Shown here one piece after another: positions 18,006 through 27,046 of a stretch of DNA of 64,000 bases. The stretch's first letter is position 1; each line of letters opens with the position of its first letter. The DNA comes from Halomonas huangheensis (GTDB taxonomy: Bacteria; Pseudomonadota; Gammaproteobacteria; Pseudomonadales; Halomonadaceae). The notes below the pieces were generated by a model. That model searched no databases, had not been told where the DNA came from, and saw only the letters and a list, made by a program, of their open reading frames with translations. The position numbers and the translations under genes are program-made. The stretch covers positions 1,674,001 through 1,738,000 of the forward strand of contig NZ_CP013106.1 in the NCBI RefSeq assembly GCF_001431725.1. Direction: 5' to 3'.

Positions 18006-18947
18006 GTGGCCGAAGGTCAGGAAGTGCAGTGGATTGAAGTAACGGAAGGCCAGGTCGGACAACGCGTCGACAACTTTCTGATGACGCGCCTCAAGGGCGT
18101 GCCGCGTTCGCTGGTCTATCGCATCGTGCGCAAGGGTGAAGTACGCGTCAACAAGAAACGGGTCAAGGCAGAACATCGCCTTGAACTGGGCGATATGGTG
18201 CGTATTCCGCCACTCAGAGTGGCGCCTCGGGAGGCGGTTCGGGAAGTCAGCGACAATCTGCGCAACCTGCTGGCAGGGAGCGTGCTGCTCGAAGGGCCTG
18301 ATTGGATGGTGCTGAACAAGCCGTCGGGGCTGGCGGTGCACGGAGGTAGTGGGGTCAAGATAGGACTGATTGAGGCGTTGCGTCAGGTGCGTGAGGACCT
18401 CGATTTTCTGGAGTTGGTGCATCGTCTCGATCGAGATACCTCGGGCTGCCTGTTGCTGGCCAAGTCACGTCCAGCGCTGCTGGCGCTTAATACTTCCCTC
18501 AAGCAGCATCAGATGAACAAGCAATATCTGGCACTGGTTGCCGGTCGTTGGCCTGCGCGGCGTGACTTCGTCAGTGCACGGCTGGATCGATACGACGCCG
18601 GTAACGGCGAGCGGCGTGTGCGTGTCGATCCGGCAGGAAAGGTATCGCGAACGCGTTTTGCCGTGCGAGAGACCTTCGCGGGTGCCACGTTGGTTGAGGC
18701 GGAACCCATCACTGGGCGTACACACCAGATTCGGGTGCATGCTGCGCATGCCGGTCATGCGCTGTTGGGTGATGACAAGTATGGCACCCGTGAGGGTCTT
18801 CAGCTCGGGCGTCGGCTAGGGCTCAGTCGCCTGTTTCTTCACGCGGCGTCCTTGTCGTTCCCGGAGCCTTCGAATGGCCGAACTGTGCAAATTCGAGCTC
18901 CTCTTGGTCCCGATCTGGAAGCGGTGCTGACAAGGGCGCGCCGCTGA
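18006..18947 (+). CDS. rluC: 23S rRNA pseudouridine(955/2504/2580) synthase
   Basis: A 313-residue pseudouridine synthase. It has an N-terminal S4 RNA-binding domain (VGQRVDNFLMTRLKGVPRS, then RKGEVRVNKKRVK, residues ~15-70) and an RluA catalytic domain with the signature HRLDRDTSGCLLLAKSR, which contains the catalytic Asp (near 140), plus GRTHQIRVHAAHAGHALLGD. It isomerises uridines in 23S rRNA. The start is GTG at 18006, chosen because it has GGAG upstream and gives VAEGQEVQWIEV, matching the usual RluC opening. A longer in-frame reading upstream is unsupported. It diverges from rne, the same pairing as in E. coli and Pseudomonas. Confidence 0.95.
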   Translation: MAEGQEVQWIEVTEGQVGQRVDNFLMTRLKGVPRSLVYRIVRKGEVRVNKKRVKAEHRLELGDMVRIPPLRVAPREAVREVSDNLRNLLAGSVLLEGPDWMVLNKPSGLAVHGGSGVKIGLIEALRQVREDLDFLELVHRLDRDTSGCLLLAKSRPALLALNTSLKQHQMNKQYLALVAGRWPARRDFVSARLDRYDAGNGERRVRVDPAGKVSRTRFAVRETFAGATLVEAEPITGRTHQIRVHAAHAGHALLGDDKYGTREGLQLGRRLGLSRLFLHAASLSFPEPSNGRTVQIRAPLGPDLEAVLTRARR

Positions 18948-19082
18948 GCTTGCAACCGTAGCCGCCTTTCTTCCCTCTTGCGCTCCTGTGCTGGATTGAA
19001 CAAGTATTCGTGATCGTTGCATGGCGTGAATACTGACGAATCGCGCCAAGGCGAATTCGCAAGGGATAGGGAGGGCGTGTAT

Positions 19083-20303
19083 ATGATCAGCGAACGGCAG
19101 GAATTTGCTGGGCACGATGGACAATGGCTTGCCGCTCGGTTCGACAGGCCCGAGGGGGATGATCCCCAGGCTATTGCCATCTTTGCTCACTGTTTTACCT
19201 GTTCAAAGGATCTGCTGGCCGTCAGGCGCATTGCCCAACGCCTGGTGGCTCGAGGCATTGCGGTATTGCGCTTCGACTTTACTGGTCTGGGGCATTCCGA
19301 TGGCGAGTTCGCCAATACGCATTTCACTTCGAATATCGAGGACCTGGTGGCGGCGGCGCGCTTTCTCGAGCAGCGGGGGCAGCCTGCAACGCTGCTGATC
19401 GGGCATTCATTGGGTGGCGCTGCGGTGCTGGCCGCTGCCGAAAGCCTTCCTGAAGTGAAGGCAATCGCGACCATCGGTGCGCCTTTTGAGCCGGCGCATG
19501 TGCTGCACAACCTCGGTTCAAGTCTGGCCGCCATCGAGCGTGATGGTGAAGCTCAAGTCACCCTTTCGGGGCGCGAGTTCCTGATTCGTCAATCCTTTGT
19601 CGATGACCTGCAACAGCAGCGACAGCAGCAGCGTGTTGCCGCCTTGAGGCGGCCGTTGCTGGTGATGCATGCGCCAGGCGATGAAGTGGTGAGCGTAGAT
19701 AACGCCGCGCAGATTTTCATGGCTGCCCGTCATCCACGTAGTTTCGTATCTCTGGATGATGCGGATCACCTGCTTTCCCGGCCGCAGGATGCGGAATATG
19801 CGGCGGAGGTGATTGCCGGCTGGGCATCGCGTTATCTGCAGCTGGCGCCACCCGTTGTTCATGCCTCGGCACCTGAAGGCGTAACGCGGACCCTCGAGGC
19901 TGATCCGGCAGGGTTCCGTCAGGATGTCGTCGCGGGGTCGCATCATCTGCTGGCCGATGAACCGCTCTCGTATGGCGGCACCGACCTTGGTTTTACTCCG
20001 TACCAATTGTTGTCGGCAGCCTTGGGTGCCTGTACATCCATGACAGTGCGAAGTTATGCGCGACGCAAGAATATGGCACTGGACGACGTGGTCGTGGACG
20101 TATCTCACGATAAAGTGCATGCCGAAGATTGCAGTGAATGTGAATCGAGTCGTGGCAGGATCGATCATTTTCAGCGGGTCCTGCACATTACCGGAGACCT
20201 GAGCGAGGAGCAGAGAGCGGCTTTGCTGGCGATTGCCGATCGCTGCCCTGTGCACAAGACGTTGGAGGCCAGCGCCAGAGTTTCGACTCGGCTGGCTGAG
20301 TAG
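19083..20303 (+). CDS. Bifunctional alpha/beta hydrolase - OsmC family protein
   Basis: A 406-residue fusion. Residues ~1-260 are an alpha/beta hydrolase: the HCFTCSKD oxyanion region, the nucleophile elbow GHSLGG (near 118), an acid in HAPGDEVV and a His in DADHLLSR. Residues ~270-406 are an OsmC/Ohr-type domain with LGACTSMTVRSYARRK and CPVHKTLE, carrying the two peroxidatic cysteines expected of OsmC proteins. OsmC domains reduce organic peroxides; the hydrolase substrate is unknown. The ATG at 19083 follows GGGAGGG. The gene stands alone between rluC and the HAD gene. The fusion is known from other Proteobacteria. Confidence 0.92.
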   Translation: MISERQEFAGHDGQWLAARFDRPEGDDPQAIAIFAHCFTCSKDLLAVRRIAQRLVARGIAVLRFDFTGLGHSDGEFANTHFTSNIEDLVAAARFLEQRGQPATLLIGHSLGGAAVLAAAESLPEVKAIATIGAPFEPAHVLHNLGSSLAAIERDGEAQVTLSGREFLIRQSFVDDLQQQRQQQRVAALRRPLLVMHAPGDEVVSVDNAAQIFMAARHPRSFVSLDDADHLLSRPQDAEYAAEVIAGWASRYLQLAPPVVHASAPEGVTRTLEADPAGFRQDVVAGSHHLLADEPLSYGGTDLGFTPYQLLSAALGACTSMTVRSYARRKNMALDDVVVDVSHDKVHAEDCSECESSRGRIDHFQRVLHITGDLSEEQRAALLAIADRCPVHKTLEASARVSTRLAE

Positions 20304-20332
20304 AGGAATGGGTTCACAAGGGAGTATCTCAA

Positions 20333-20995
20333 TTGCGCTATGAGCTGGTGATCTTCGACTGGGATGGGACCTTGATGGATTCCATCGCGCGTATCGTATT
20401 CAGCATGCAGTCAGCGGCACGCGATATAGAGTGGGGCGAGCTCGAGGCGCAGGCGGTTCGCAATATCATCGGTCTGGGGTTGCCGGAAGCGATCGCCGAG
20501 CTTTGTCCGGGTATCTCTCCAGCGCAGGCTGAGCAGTTGAAGCAACGCTATGCCTGGTACTTTGTCGACGGCAGCGAGGTGGCATTGAACTGGTATCCCG
20601 GGGTGGAGGACGGGTTGGCAAGGCTTGCTTCTACGCCAGGCATGCGTCTAGCGGTAGCGACAGGGAAGAGTCGCAAGGGATTGGATCGCGCTTTCCGCGA
20701 GCACGGTATCGAGCATCTGTTTGCCGCCAGTCGTACCGCAGATGAAACACGTTCCAAGCCACACCCTCAGATGTTGGTAGAGTTGCTTGAAGAGCTGGCA
20801 GTGCCGGCACGGCGTGCGGTGATGGTAGGGGATACCGAGTACGATCTGGCCATGGCGCGAGCGCTGGGGATGGATGGTATAGCGGTGGGCTATGGTGTGC
20901 ATGCTCGCGAGCGCTTGCTGGCTTGTCAGCCGGTGGTCATCGCGGATGATTTTGCGGCAGTGATGGATGCGCTGTTGAATGGTCAGGCCCGCTGA
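20333..20995 (+). CDS. HAD-superfamily phosphatase (phosphoglycolate-phosphatase-like)
   Basis: A 220-residue HAD-IA hydrolase. Motif I is FDWDGTLMDS (residues ~8-17), motif II VATGKS, motif III KPHPQML and motif IV VGDTEYDLAMARALG. The alpha-helical cap lies between I and II. It is a small-molecule phosphatase with unproven substrate. The start is TTG at 20333 with GGGAG 9 nt upstream; no ATG fits the conserved beginning RYELVIFDWDG. In Pseudomonas an equivalent gene also sits between rluC and sppA. Confidence 0.9.
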   Translation: MRYELVIFDWDGTLMDSIARIVFSMQSAARDIEWGELEAQAVRNIIGLGLPEAIAELCPGISPAQAEQLKQRYAWYFVDGSEVALNWYPGVEDGLARLASTPGMRLAVATGKSRKGLDRAFREHGIEHLFAASRTADETRSKPHPQMLVELLEELAVPARRAVMVGDTEYDLAMARALGMDGIAVGYGVHARERLLACQPVVIADDFAAVMDALLNGQAR

Positions 20996-21033
20996 GGGTT
21001 TGGTTAACCAGATTGGTCGGGAGTTGAAGGAAA

Positions 21034-22086
21034 ATGAGTGATAGGCCAAAGGATGACCCATGGACGCAAGGGACTGCTCCGGACGCAGCGGCCAGCAGCG
21101 CTGCTGCGCCGACAGAAGGTGCCGAGGCGCTGCGTGAGCAGCAGCGTCTCAAGCAGATCGAGTTGATGGATCGATGGATCGGTGGAGTGCTGGTGGAGCA
21201 GCGGCGTACGCGGCGCTGGAAGTTGTTCTTCCGCTTTGCCTGGTTGTTGCTGTTTATGGCGCTGATCGGCTCGCTGGCATATGCCGTAATGCGGGCCCCG
21301 GTGGATGGCATGGTTCAGGGACAGCATATCGGTGTTGTTGAAATCAACGGTGTTATCGATTCGGAGGCGCCGGCCAATGCTGATCGCATCATCGACGGCG
21401 TCAAGGCGGCATGGGAGGCGCCGAACAGCGTTGCCGTGGTGTTGCATATCAATAGTCCCGGAGGTAGTCCGGTGCAGTCGCAGCGCGTTTACGATGCGGT
21501 CCGTCAACTGCGGGAAAGTGGCGATAAGCCGATCATCGCAGTGGTCGAAGATATTGCCGCTAGTGGCGCCTATTATATGGCAGCGGCATCAGACGAGATT
21601 GTTGCTGCGCCAGCGAGTCTGGTGGGCTCCATCGGTGTGATCTACTCCGGCTTCGGTCTTGGTGAAGCGATTGGCCGCCTCGGGGTCGAGCGTCGTGTGT
21701 TCACGGCCGGTGACAACAAGGCATTTCTTGACCCCTTCAGCGAGATTCGCCCCGAGCAGCGCGACTTCTGGCAAGAGGTGCTAGATACCACCCATCGTCA
21801 GTTCATTGATGACGTCAAGGCGGGGCGTGGGGAGCGGCTGAGCGATGATCCCGATGTGTTCAGTGGCTTGATCTGGACCGGTGAGCAGGCCAGAGAGCTG
21901 GGGCTGGTGGATCGTATCGGTAGTATCGAGGATGAGGCGCGTGAGCAACTCGAGGAGCCTGCGCTTCACGACTATACACCGCCGGAAGCGCCGTTTGACC
22001 GTATTTCGCGCGAACTGGGCTTGATGGCCACCCAGTTGCTGGGGCTGTCGGATTCGGCATCTCCGATGCGTTATCAGCTGCCCTGA
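21034..22086 (+). CDS. sppA: Signal peptide peptidase SppA-type protease (S49)
   Basis: A 350-residue S49 protease of the short, single-domain type. It has a cytoplasmic Ala/Gln-rich N-terminus, one membrane helix ([20 protein letters not shown], about 65-87) and a periplasmic catalytic domain with [20 protein letters not shown] (nucleophile Ser) and GSIGVIYSG. It degrades signal peptides left in the membrane. AGGAAA precedes the ATG. The 3' end overlaps the convergent maf gene by 13 nt, so the two messages are complementary at their ends. Confidence 0.93.
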   Translation: MSDRPKDDPWTQGTAPDAAASSAAAPTEGAEALREQQRLKQIELMDRWIGGVLVEQRRTRRWKLFFRFAWLLLFMALIGSLAYAVMRAPVDGMVQGQHIGVVEINGVIDSEAPANADRIIDGVKAAWEAPNSVAVVLHINSPGGSPVQSQRVYDAVRQLRESGDKPIIAVVEDIAASGAYYMAAASDEIVAAPASLVGSIGVIYSGFGLGEAIGRLGVERRVFTAGDNKAFLDPFSEIRPEQRDFWQEVLDTTHRQFIDDVKAGRGERLSDDPDVFSGLIWTGEQARELGLVDRIGSIEDEAREQLEEPALHDYTPPEAPFDRISRELGLMATQLLGLSDSASPMRYQLP

Positions 22087-22745
22087 GCTGGCGTTGTGTT
22101 GAAAGAGTCGGTGTTGAAAGAGTCGGTGTTGACCGAGTCTGTGTTGGCAGCGCCGGTCTGGGCCCCGAGTAGTGGGTCGAGGCCGGCTTCGCGCAACCAT
22201 TGGCATAGACGGATCAGCGGTAGGCCAATAAGTGTGTTGGGATCATCACCCTCGAGTCGTTCGAAGAGGGTGATACCCAGCCCCTCCATGCGAAAGCTGC
22301 CGGCACTGTCGAGCGGTTGTTCGCGAGCGATATAGGCATCGATTTCTGCGTCACTGAGTTGGCGAAAGACGACGTCATAGTGTTCATGGCTGACCCGGTG
22401 GCTTCCCGAGAGAGTGTCGATCAACGCCAGACCAGTCAGAAAGCGTACACGCTGGCCGGAGAAGGTCCTGAGCTGGGCGCGAGCACGCTCTTCTGTATGT
22501 GGCTTGCCGAGCACCCTGCCAGCGAATACGGCGACCTGGTCGGAGCCGATGATCAAATGCTGAGGGAAGTCGTCGGCGAGACGTTGAGCCTTGGCGAGTG
22601 CCAGACGATGCACTAGAGCGTCGGGAGTTTCGTCGGGGCGAGGGCTCTCATCGATTTCCGGGCTGGCACAGGTGAAGGGCTGGCCGAGGCGCGACAATAG
22701 ATCGCGGCGCCAGGGCGAGCTTGAGGCCAGGACAATACGGGGCAT
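22074..22745 (-). CDS. Maf/YceF nucleoside triphosphate pyrophosphatase
   Basis: A 223-residue Maf-family house-cleaning pyrophosphatase. It shows [15 protein letters not shown] at the N-terminus, [10 protein letters not shown] (catalytic Asp), [10 protein letters not shown], and [29 protein letters not shown]. By synteny and motif it is the YceF type (7-methyl-GTP pyrophosphatase). The protein is about 25 residues longer than usual. The extra tail [16 protein letters not shown] is encoded by a 15-bp tandem repeat. It converges on sppA with a 13-nt overlap. Confidence 0.93.
   Translation of the reverse strand: MPRIVLASSSPWRRDLLSRLGQPFTCASPEIDESPRPDETPDALVHRLALAKAQRLADDFPQHLIIGSDQVAVFAGRVLGKPHTEERARAQLRTFSGQRVRFLTGLALIDTLSGSHRVSHEHYDVVFRQLSDAEIDAYIAREQPLDSAGSFRMEGLGITLFERLEGDDPNTLIGLPLIRLCQWLREAGLDPLLGAQTGAANTDSVNTDSFNTDSFNTTPAQGS
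22096..22140. repeat. 15-bp tandem repeat in the 3' end of maf, 3 copies
   Basis: GTGTTGAAAGAGTCG occurs twice exactly (22096-22110, 22111-22125) and once diverged (22126-22140, GTGTTGACCGAGTCT). On the minus strand it adds N-T-D-S-F units to the C-terminus of Maf. Confidence 0.95.
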
Positions 22746-22869
22746 CAGGTGGCTCCTGGTAAGCGCTTCGGGCGCTGGTGGCGGATTCTTTTGATAGTGT
22801 CAACGTTGACTGGAGAGTGACACTGGACCAATAAATTCCAGCATATTGTAACCCATTGAGAACATGGCT

Positions 22870-22898
22870 TTGACAGGGGGGCAGCGAGTGCCTATCAT
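22870..22898 (+). promoter_or_regulatory. Sigma-70 promoter of yceD-rpmF-plsX
   Basis: TTGACA (22870-22875), a 17-bp spacer and TATCAT (22893-22898). The expected start of transcription, about 22904-22906, is only two to four bases before the yceD ATG at 22908. Confidence 0.75.
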
Positions 22899-22907
22899 TG
22901 CGCGCCT

Positions 22908-23441
22908 ATGTTGACCTCACGATTGCCCGGCAGGGTCGAGCCGTACAAGCTCGCCGCCCATGCCGAACACCTTGATGGCCTGGTGGCACTGGCCGATATG
23001 GGACGTCTGACTGATGAAGTCGGCGCCCAACAGGGCGATGCCAGCGTCTGGCTGGAGTTCGCCATTGACGCTCAGGGGCGTCGGGTGATCCGGGGGCGCC
23101 TGGAGGCCGATCTGCAGCTGCCGTGCCGGCGCTGTCTCGAGCCCATGGCCCAACATGTTGCGAGTGACTTTCTGCTTGGGCTCGTCTCCAGTGACGACCT
23201 GGCCGCCGACTTGCCCAGTACCCATGAACCGGTGCTGGTCGAAAATGAACAGCTGGACCTGCTGGGGGTGGTTGAGGACGAATTGATCCTCAGCCTTCCT
23301 CAGGTGGTCTACCACGACGAGTCAGCATGTCCTGTCTCGCGCGAGCAGCTGAGCAGCGGGGCGGATGCCGAAGCCTCGGAAGCGCCTTCTGGCAGCCCCT
23401 TTGATGTGCTCAAGCGCCTCAAGGGCAACACCGAATCCTGA
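22908..23441 (+). CDS. yceD: YceD/DUF177 23S rRNA accumulation protein
   Basis: A 177-residue DUF177 protein. The paired-Cys motif PCRRCLEPM is near residue 67, and acidic stretches follow (LLGLVSSDDLAADLP). Family members are linked to 23S rRNA accumulation and almost always precede rpmF, as here (25-nt gap). The ATG at 22908 gives VEPYKLAAHAEHL, which matches the usual N-terminus, so the start is likely right even though no Shine-Dalgarno sequence is visible and the promoter ends almost on top of it. Confidence 0.9.
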   Translation: MLTSRLPGRVEPYKLAAHAEHLDGLVALADMGRLTDEVGAQQGDASVWLEFAIDAQGRRVIRGRLEADLQLPCRRCLEPMAQHVASDFLLGLVSSDDLAADLPSTHEPVLVENEQLDLLGVVEDELILSLPQVVYHDESACPVSREQLSSGADAEASEAPSGSPFDVLKRLKGNTES

Positions 23442-23465
23442 TCGATACTTGTGGAGTGAATTCCC

Positions 23466-23636
23466 ATGGCAGTTCAACAGAACCGTAAGACCCGTTCCAA
23501 GCGCGGCATGCGTCGTAGCCACGATGCACTGAGTGCACCGACCCTGTCCCAGGACAAGGAAACCGGTACGACTCATCTGCGTCACCACGTCTCTCCTGAC
23601 GGCTTCTATCGTGGTCGCAAGGTCGTCGACGCCTGA
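23466..23636 (+). CDS. rpmF: Ribosomal protein bL32
   Basis: A 56-residue protein: [20 protein letters not shown] at the start, then [17 protein letters not shown]. This is the standard bacterial L32 sequence (zinc-free type, no CXXC). The GTGGAG ribosome site lies upstream. It is placed between yceD and plsX as in E. coli and Pseudomonas, so ribosome and lipid synthesis genes share a message. Confidence 0.97.
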   Translation: MAVQQNRKTRSKRGMRRSHDALSAPTLSQDKETGTTHLRHHVSPDGFYRGRKVVDA

Positions 23637-23671
23637 GGCGACGACGTACCTGATACCGTCTGGCCGCTGAG

Positions 23672-24739
23672 ATGCGGATTGCCGTTGACGCCATGGGTGG
23701 GGACAAGGGGCCCCGTGCGACCGTGGTAGGGGCGGCCAGTGCGGTAATCGAAGACCCGAGTCTCGAAATTCAACTGTTTGGTCCCCTGCAACAGCTGAAG
23801 GACGAGATTTCACGTCTGCCGCGGCCTCTGGTCGCGGCGACGTCGCATATGCACCTGTGGGATGCCCCTGAGGTTATCTCTCAGTCCATGCGTCCCTCGG
23901 AGGCTCTGCGTAATGGCGAAGCCTCCAGTATGGCGCGCATGCTCGAGTGCGTCGCCTCTGGTGATGCCGCTGTCGGTGTCAGTTCCGGGAATACCGGGGC
24001 GCTGATGGCGCTGTCGCGTCGTGCGCTGGGTATGGTCGCAGGTATTCCGCGGCCTGCCATCAGTACCGCTATTCCCACTCGAAATGACGGACGTTGCTAC
24101 CTGCTGGATCTCGGAGCCAACGTCGATGTTTCTGCTGCTCGGTTGACGGATTTCGCGCTGATGGGCGAGATCATGGCGCGTCACGTCGATGGTATCGCCG
24201 CACCGCGTATCGCACTGCTTAATGTGGGTGCCGAGTCGACCAAGGGTGCAGCCAGCGTGCTGCAGGCCGATGTGGAATTAAGACGCATTTCGGGTGTCAA
24301 TTACTGCGGCTTCATCGAGGGTGATGGCATCTTTGCCGGTGAAGCTGATGTGGTAGTGTGCGACGGATTTGTCGGCAATGCCGTGCTCAAGGCCAGTGAA
24401 GGTCTGGCAAGGATGTTGGTGCAGCGTGTGCAGGCGACCTTCGAGGCCCACTGGGGTAGCCGTCTGGTGGGGTTGCTGGCGCGTCCTGCACTCAAGCGCC
24501 TGAAGAATGAGCTGGATCCGGTGCGTTACAACGGCGCCAGTCTTCTGGGGCTGGCGGGAATTGTTATCAAGAGTCACGGCAGCTGCGATGCAGCGGGCTT
24601 CCACTATGCGCTCAAGCGTGCTGTTCAGGAAGTCAGTCGGGACTTGCCGAGCCGGCTGGAGGCCGAGCTCGTTCATCGTCGATCAGTGTCGTCCCTGGCT
24701 GGAGGACAGTCGCTGCCAGGGCAGGCAGCTGATCGGTGA
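23672..24739 (+). CDS. plsX: Phosphate acyltransferase PlsX
   Basis: A 355-residue enzyme that makes acyl-phosphate from acyl-ACP for phospholipid synthesis. The N-terminus [18 protein letters not shown] is diagnostic, and [12 protein letters not shown] and [11 protein letters not shown] are further conserved motifs. It starts 35 nt after rpmF. The next gene is fabD; fabH, which sits here in E. coli, is absent, as in Pseudomonas. Confidence 0.96.
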   Translation: MRIAVDAMGGDKGPRATVVGAASAVIEDPSLEIQLFGPLQQLKDEISRLPRPLVAATSHMHLWDAPEVISQSMRPSEALRNGEASSMARMLECVASGDAAVGVSSGNTGALMALSRRALGMVAGIPRPAISTAIPTRNDGRCYLLDLGANVDVSAARLTDFALMGEIMARHVDGIAAPRIALLNVGAESTKGAASVLQADVELRRISGVNYCGFIEGDGIFAGEADVVVCDGFVGNAVLKASEGLARMLVQRVQATFEAHWGSRLVGLLARPALKRLKNELDPVRYNGASLLGLAGIVIKSHGSCDAAGFHYALKRAVQEVSRDLPSRLEAELVHRRSVSSLAGGQSLPGQAADR

Positions 24740-24763
24740 CCAACAAGAGCATAGGTGATCGAC

Positions 24764-25711
24764 ATGACACAACCGCTTGCCCTTATCTTTCCTGGGCAGG
24801 GCTCGCAGCAGGTAGGGATGCTGCGTGAACTGGCGGAACGCTATAGTGTGGTGAGAACCACCTTCGAAGAAGCAGCTGACGCACTTGGCTATGATCTGTG
24901 GAAGGTCGTGCAGGAAGGGCCGGAAACTGCGCTCAATGCCACAGCTTGCACACAACCCGCGCTGCTGGCCTCGAGTGTGGCTATCTGGCGTGTGTGGCAG
25001 GAGCTGGAGGGGCCGCGCCCCGGTGCCATGGCGGGCCATAGCCTGGGGGAATACAGTGCTATGGTCTGTGCTGGAGTGATGACTTTCGCCGAAGGTGTGC
25101 GTCTGGTACGCCTGCGTGGTGAGGCCATGCAGGAAGCAGTGCCGGCGGGAGAGGGCGCCATGGCAGCGATTCTCGGTCTGGATGATGTCGCGGTCGAAAC
25201 GGCCTGTGCTGAAGCGGCTCAGGGGGACGTTGTCTCCGCGGTCAACTACAATGCCCCGGGACAGGTGGTGATTGCTGGCTCCTGTGAAGCGGTAGAGCGT
25301 GCAATTGCGGCTTGTCAGGCGGCAGGCGCCAAGCGTGCCATGCCGCTGCCGGTTTCGGTGCCGTCTCACTGTGCTCTGATGCGTCCGGCAGCAGAGCGCC
25401 TGGCAGAGGCACTGAATGACATCGAGCTGCGTGCACCGCGCTACACAGTGGTACAGAATGTCGATGCTTGTGCTCATGCGGATGTCGAGACGCTGCGTAC
25501 GCGTCTGGTCGAGCAGCTTTATCGGCCGGTGCGCTGGGTCTCGTGTGTTGAGTCCATGGCGGCAGGTGGTGCCGAGGTGTTTATCGAATGTGGCCCGGGT
25601 AAAGTGCTGACGGGCCTCAACAAGCGTATTGCTCGAGGTAGCCGTGGCTTGGCAGTCAATGACCCCGACAGCCTATCCGCGGCGCTGGAGCTGGCAAGAG
25701 AAGTGCTTTAG
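24764..25711 (+). CDS. fabD: Malonyl-CoA-ACP transacylase
   Basis: A 315-residue FabD that moves malonyl from CoA to ACP. Motifs are IFPGQGSQQVGM (residues ~8-19), the nucleophile GHSLGEYSAMV (near 92), and VPSHCALMRPAAERL (His near 200). The ATG at 24764 gives MTQPLALIFPGQGSQ, as in E. coli. A GTG three codons earlier is possible. The gene is followed by a 158-nt gap filled with 17-bp tandem repeats before fabG. Confidence 0.96.
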   Translation: MTQPLALIFPGQGSQQVGMLRELAERYSVVRTTFEEAADALGYDLWKVVQEGPETALNATACTQPALLASSVAIWRVWQELEGPRPGAMAGHSLGEYSAMVCAGVMTFAEGVRLVRLRGEAMQEAVPAGEGAMAAILGLDDVAVETACAEAAQGDVVSAVNYNAPGQVVIAGSCEAVERAIAACQAAGAKRAMPLPVSVPSHCALMRPAAERLAEALNDIELRAPRYTVVQNVDACAHADVETLRTRLVEQLYRPVRWVSCVESMAAGGAEVFIECGPGKVLTGLNKRIARGSRGLAVNDPDSLSAALELAREVL

Positions 25712-25744
25712 GAATCTGTGCTCGATCGAGCATTCGGCCGAGCT

Positions 25745-25846
25745 GTTTTGACGACACGGTTGTTTTGACGACACAGTTGTTTTGACGACGCAGCTGTTTT
25801 GTCGATGCTGGCGTTTTGTTGAAGCCAACAGTTTGGCGAACCAATG
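25745..25846. repeat. 17-bp degenerate tandem repeat between fabD and fabG, about 6 copies
   Basis: GTTTTG recurs at 25745, 25762, 25779, 25796 and 25813 in exact 17-base steps. The first three units (GTTTTGACGACACGGTT and close variants) are nearly identical and the later ones drift; AGTTTGGCGAACCAATG (25830-25846) is a sixth, weaker copy. The array starts 33 nt after the fabD stop and reaches almost to the fabG ribosome binding region. Confidence 0.93.
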
Positions 25847-25869
25847 TTGACGAACCAACGGAAGTGATC

Positions 25870-26613
25870 ATGACAACCGAGCGTAGAGTCGCCCTTATCA
25901 CCGGAGCCAGTCGCGGTATTGGTCGTGCCATCGCGCACGAGCTGGGCCGTCAAGGCTGTGTTGTTATCGGCACGGCGACATCGGATAGCGGTGCCGAGCG
26001 TATTGATGCGGATCTCAAGGCCAATGGCATTGAAGGTGCCGGTCGTCGCCTCGATGTTACCGATCAGCAAAGCGTTGATACGCTGGTCAAGGCGATTGGT
26101 GAAGAATTTGGCGCGCCGACGATTCTTGTCAACAATGCGGGCATCACTCGCGATAATCTGCTGATGCGGATGAAGGAAGATGAGTGGGATAGCGTGGTCG
26201 ACACCAATCTCAAGTCCATCTATCGCGTCAGCAAGGCTTGCCTGCGAGGCATGACCAGGGCGCGCTGGGGCCGTATCGTGTCGATTAGTTCCGTGGTGGC
26301 AACCATGGGCAATCTCGGGCAGACCAACTATGCTGCGGCGAAGGCAGGTATGGAAGGTTTCTCCCGTGCACTGGCTCGTGAGGTTGCATCGAGAGACATT
26401 ACCGTCAATGCTGTGGCACCGGGGTTCATTGCTACCGACATGACGGATGCCTTGTCCGAAGAGCAGCATACGCAGCTCAAGGGGCAGGTCCCGCTGGCAC
26501 GTCTCGGCAAGCCGGAAGAGATCGCTGCCGCAGTAGGATTTCTTGTCAGTGAAGGCGCGGGATATATCACTGGCGAGACGCTACATGTCAATGGTGGCAT
26601 GAATATGCGTTGA
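25870..26613 (+). CDS. fabG: 3-oxoacyl-ACP reductase
   Basis: A 247-residue short-chain dehydrogenase that reduces beta-ketoacyl-ACP with NADPH. Seen are the cofactor loop TGASRGIGRAIA (residues ~12-23), NNAGITRDNL, the catalytic Ser in SISSVVATMGNLGQ, the YAAAKAG Tyr-Lys pair, and GFIATDMT. Length is exactly as usual. The ATG at 25870 has GAAG upstream. It lies between fabD and acpP in the standard fatty acid cluster. Confidence 0.97.
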   Translation: MTTERRVALITGASRGIGRAIAHELGRQGCVVIGTATSDSGAERIDADLKANGIEGAGRRLDVTDQQSVDTLVKAIGEEFGAPTILVNNAGITRDNLLMRMKEDEWDSVVDTNLKSIYRVSKACLRGMTRARWGRIVSISSVVATMGNLGQTNYAAAKAGMEGFSRALAREVASRDITVNAVAPGFIATDMTDALSEEQHTQLKGQVPLARLGKPEEIAAAVGFLVSEGAGYITGETLHVNGGMNMR

Positions 26614-26638
26614 GCGCGCACCCTGCGTGTGTTGCGTC

Positions 26639-26658
26639 GACCCCGAGGGGTCTATAAA
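26639..26658 (+). promoter_or_regulatory. Palindrome next to a possible acpP promoter
   Basis: The 14-bp palindrome GACCCCGAGGGGTC (26639-26652) abuts a TATAAA (26653-26658). A TGTTGC stretch lies 17 bp upstream of the latter. The layout could be an operator within an acpP promoter, or a weak fabG terminator. acpP is normally expressed far more than fabG, which favours a promoter here. Confidence 0.4.
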
Positions 26659-26733
26659 CTACCCCGCAGTTTAGTTGCGGATTAAACAGCTGGTCATCAG
26701 AACGGCTAACGTGAACGACTGGAGTACGATTAA

Positions 26734-26967
26734 ATGAGCACCATCGAAGAGCGCGTGAAGAAAGTTGTAGCTGAGCGCCTGAACGTCAAGGAAGAGGATA
26801 TTCAGAACTCATCTTCCTTCACCGAGGACCTGGGCGCTGATTCCCTGGATACCGTCGAGCTGGTGATGGCGCTGGAAGAGGAATTCGATACCGAAATTCC
26901 TGACGAAGAAGCTGAAAAGATCACCACCGTTCAGGAAGCTATCGACTACGTCAACGCTAACCAGTAA
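26734..26967 (+). CDS. acpP: Acyl carrier protein
   Basis: A 77-residue acidic [23 protein letters not shown] starts the protein, and the 4'-phosphopantetheine attachment Ser lies in [16 protein letters not shown] (near residue 37). It carries growing acyl chains for fatty acid, lipid A and other syntheses. GGAG precedes the ATG. A strong terminator follows at 27047-27075. Confidence 0.98.
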   Translation: MSTIEERVKKVVAERLNVKEEDIQNSSSFTEDLGADSLDTVELVMALEEEFDTEIPDEEAEKITTVQEAIDYVNANQ

Positions 26968-27046
26968 GTTCATATCAGCGTTTGCTGATCGAGCTTTCGG
27001 TGGTGGTCGATGCCGCTTGCTGAAATGAGGGAGTCTGACTCCCGGG

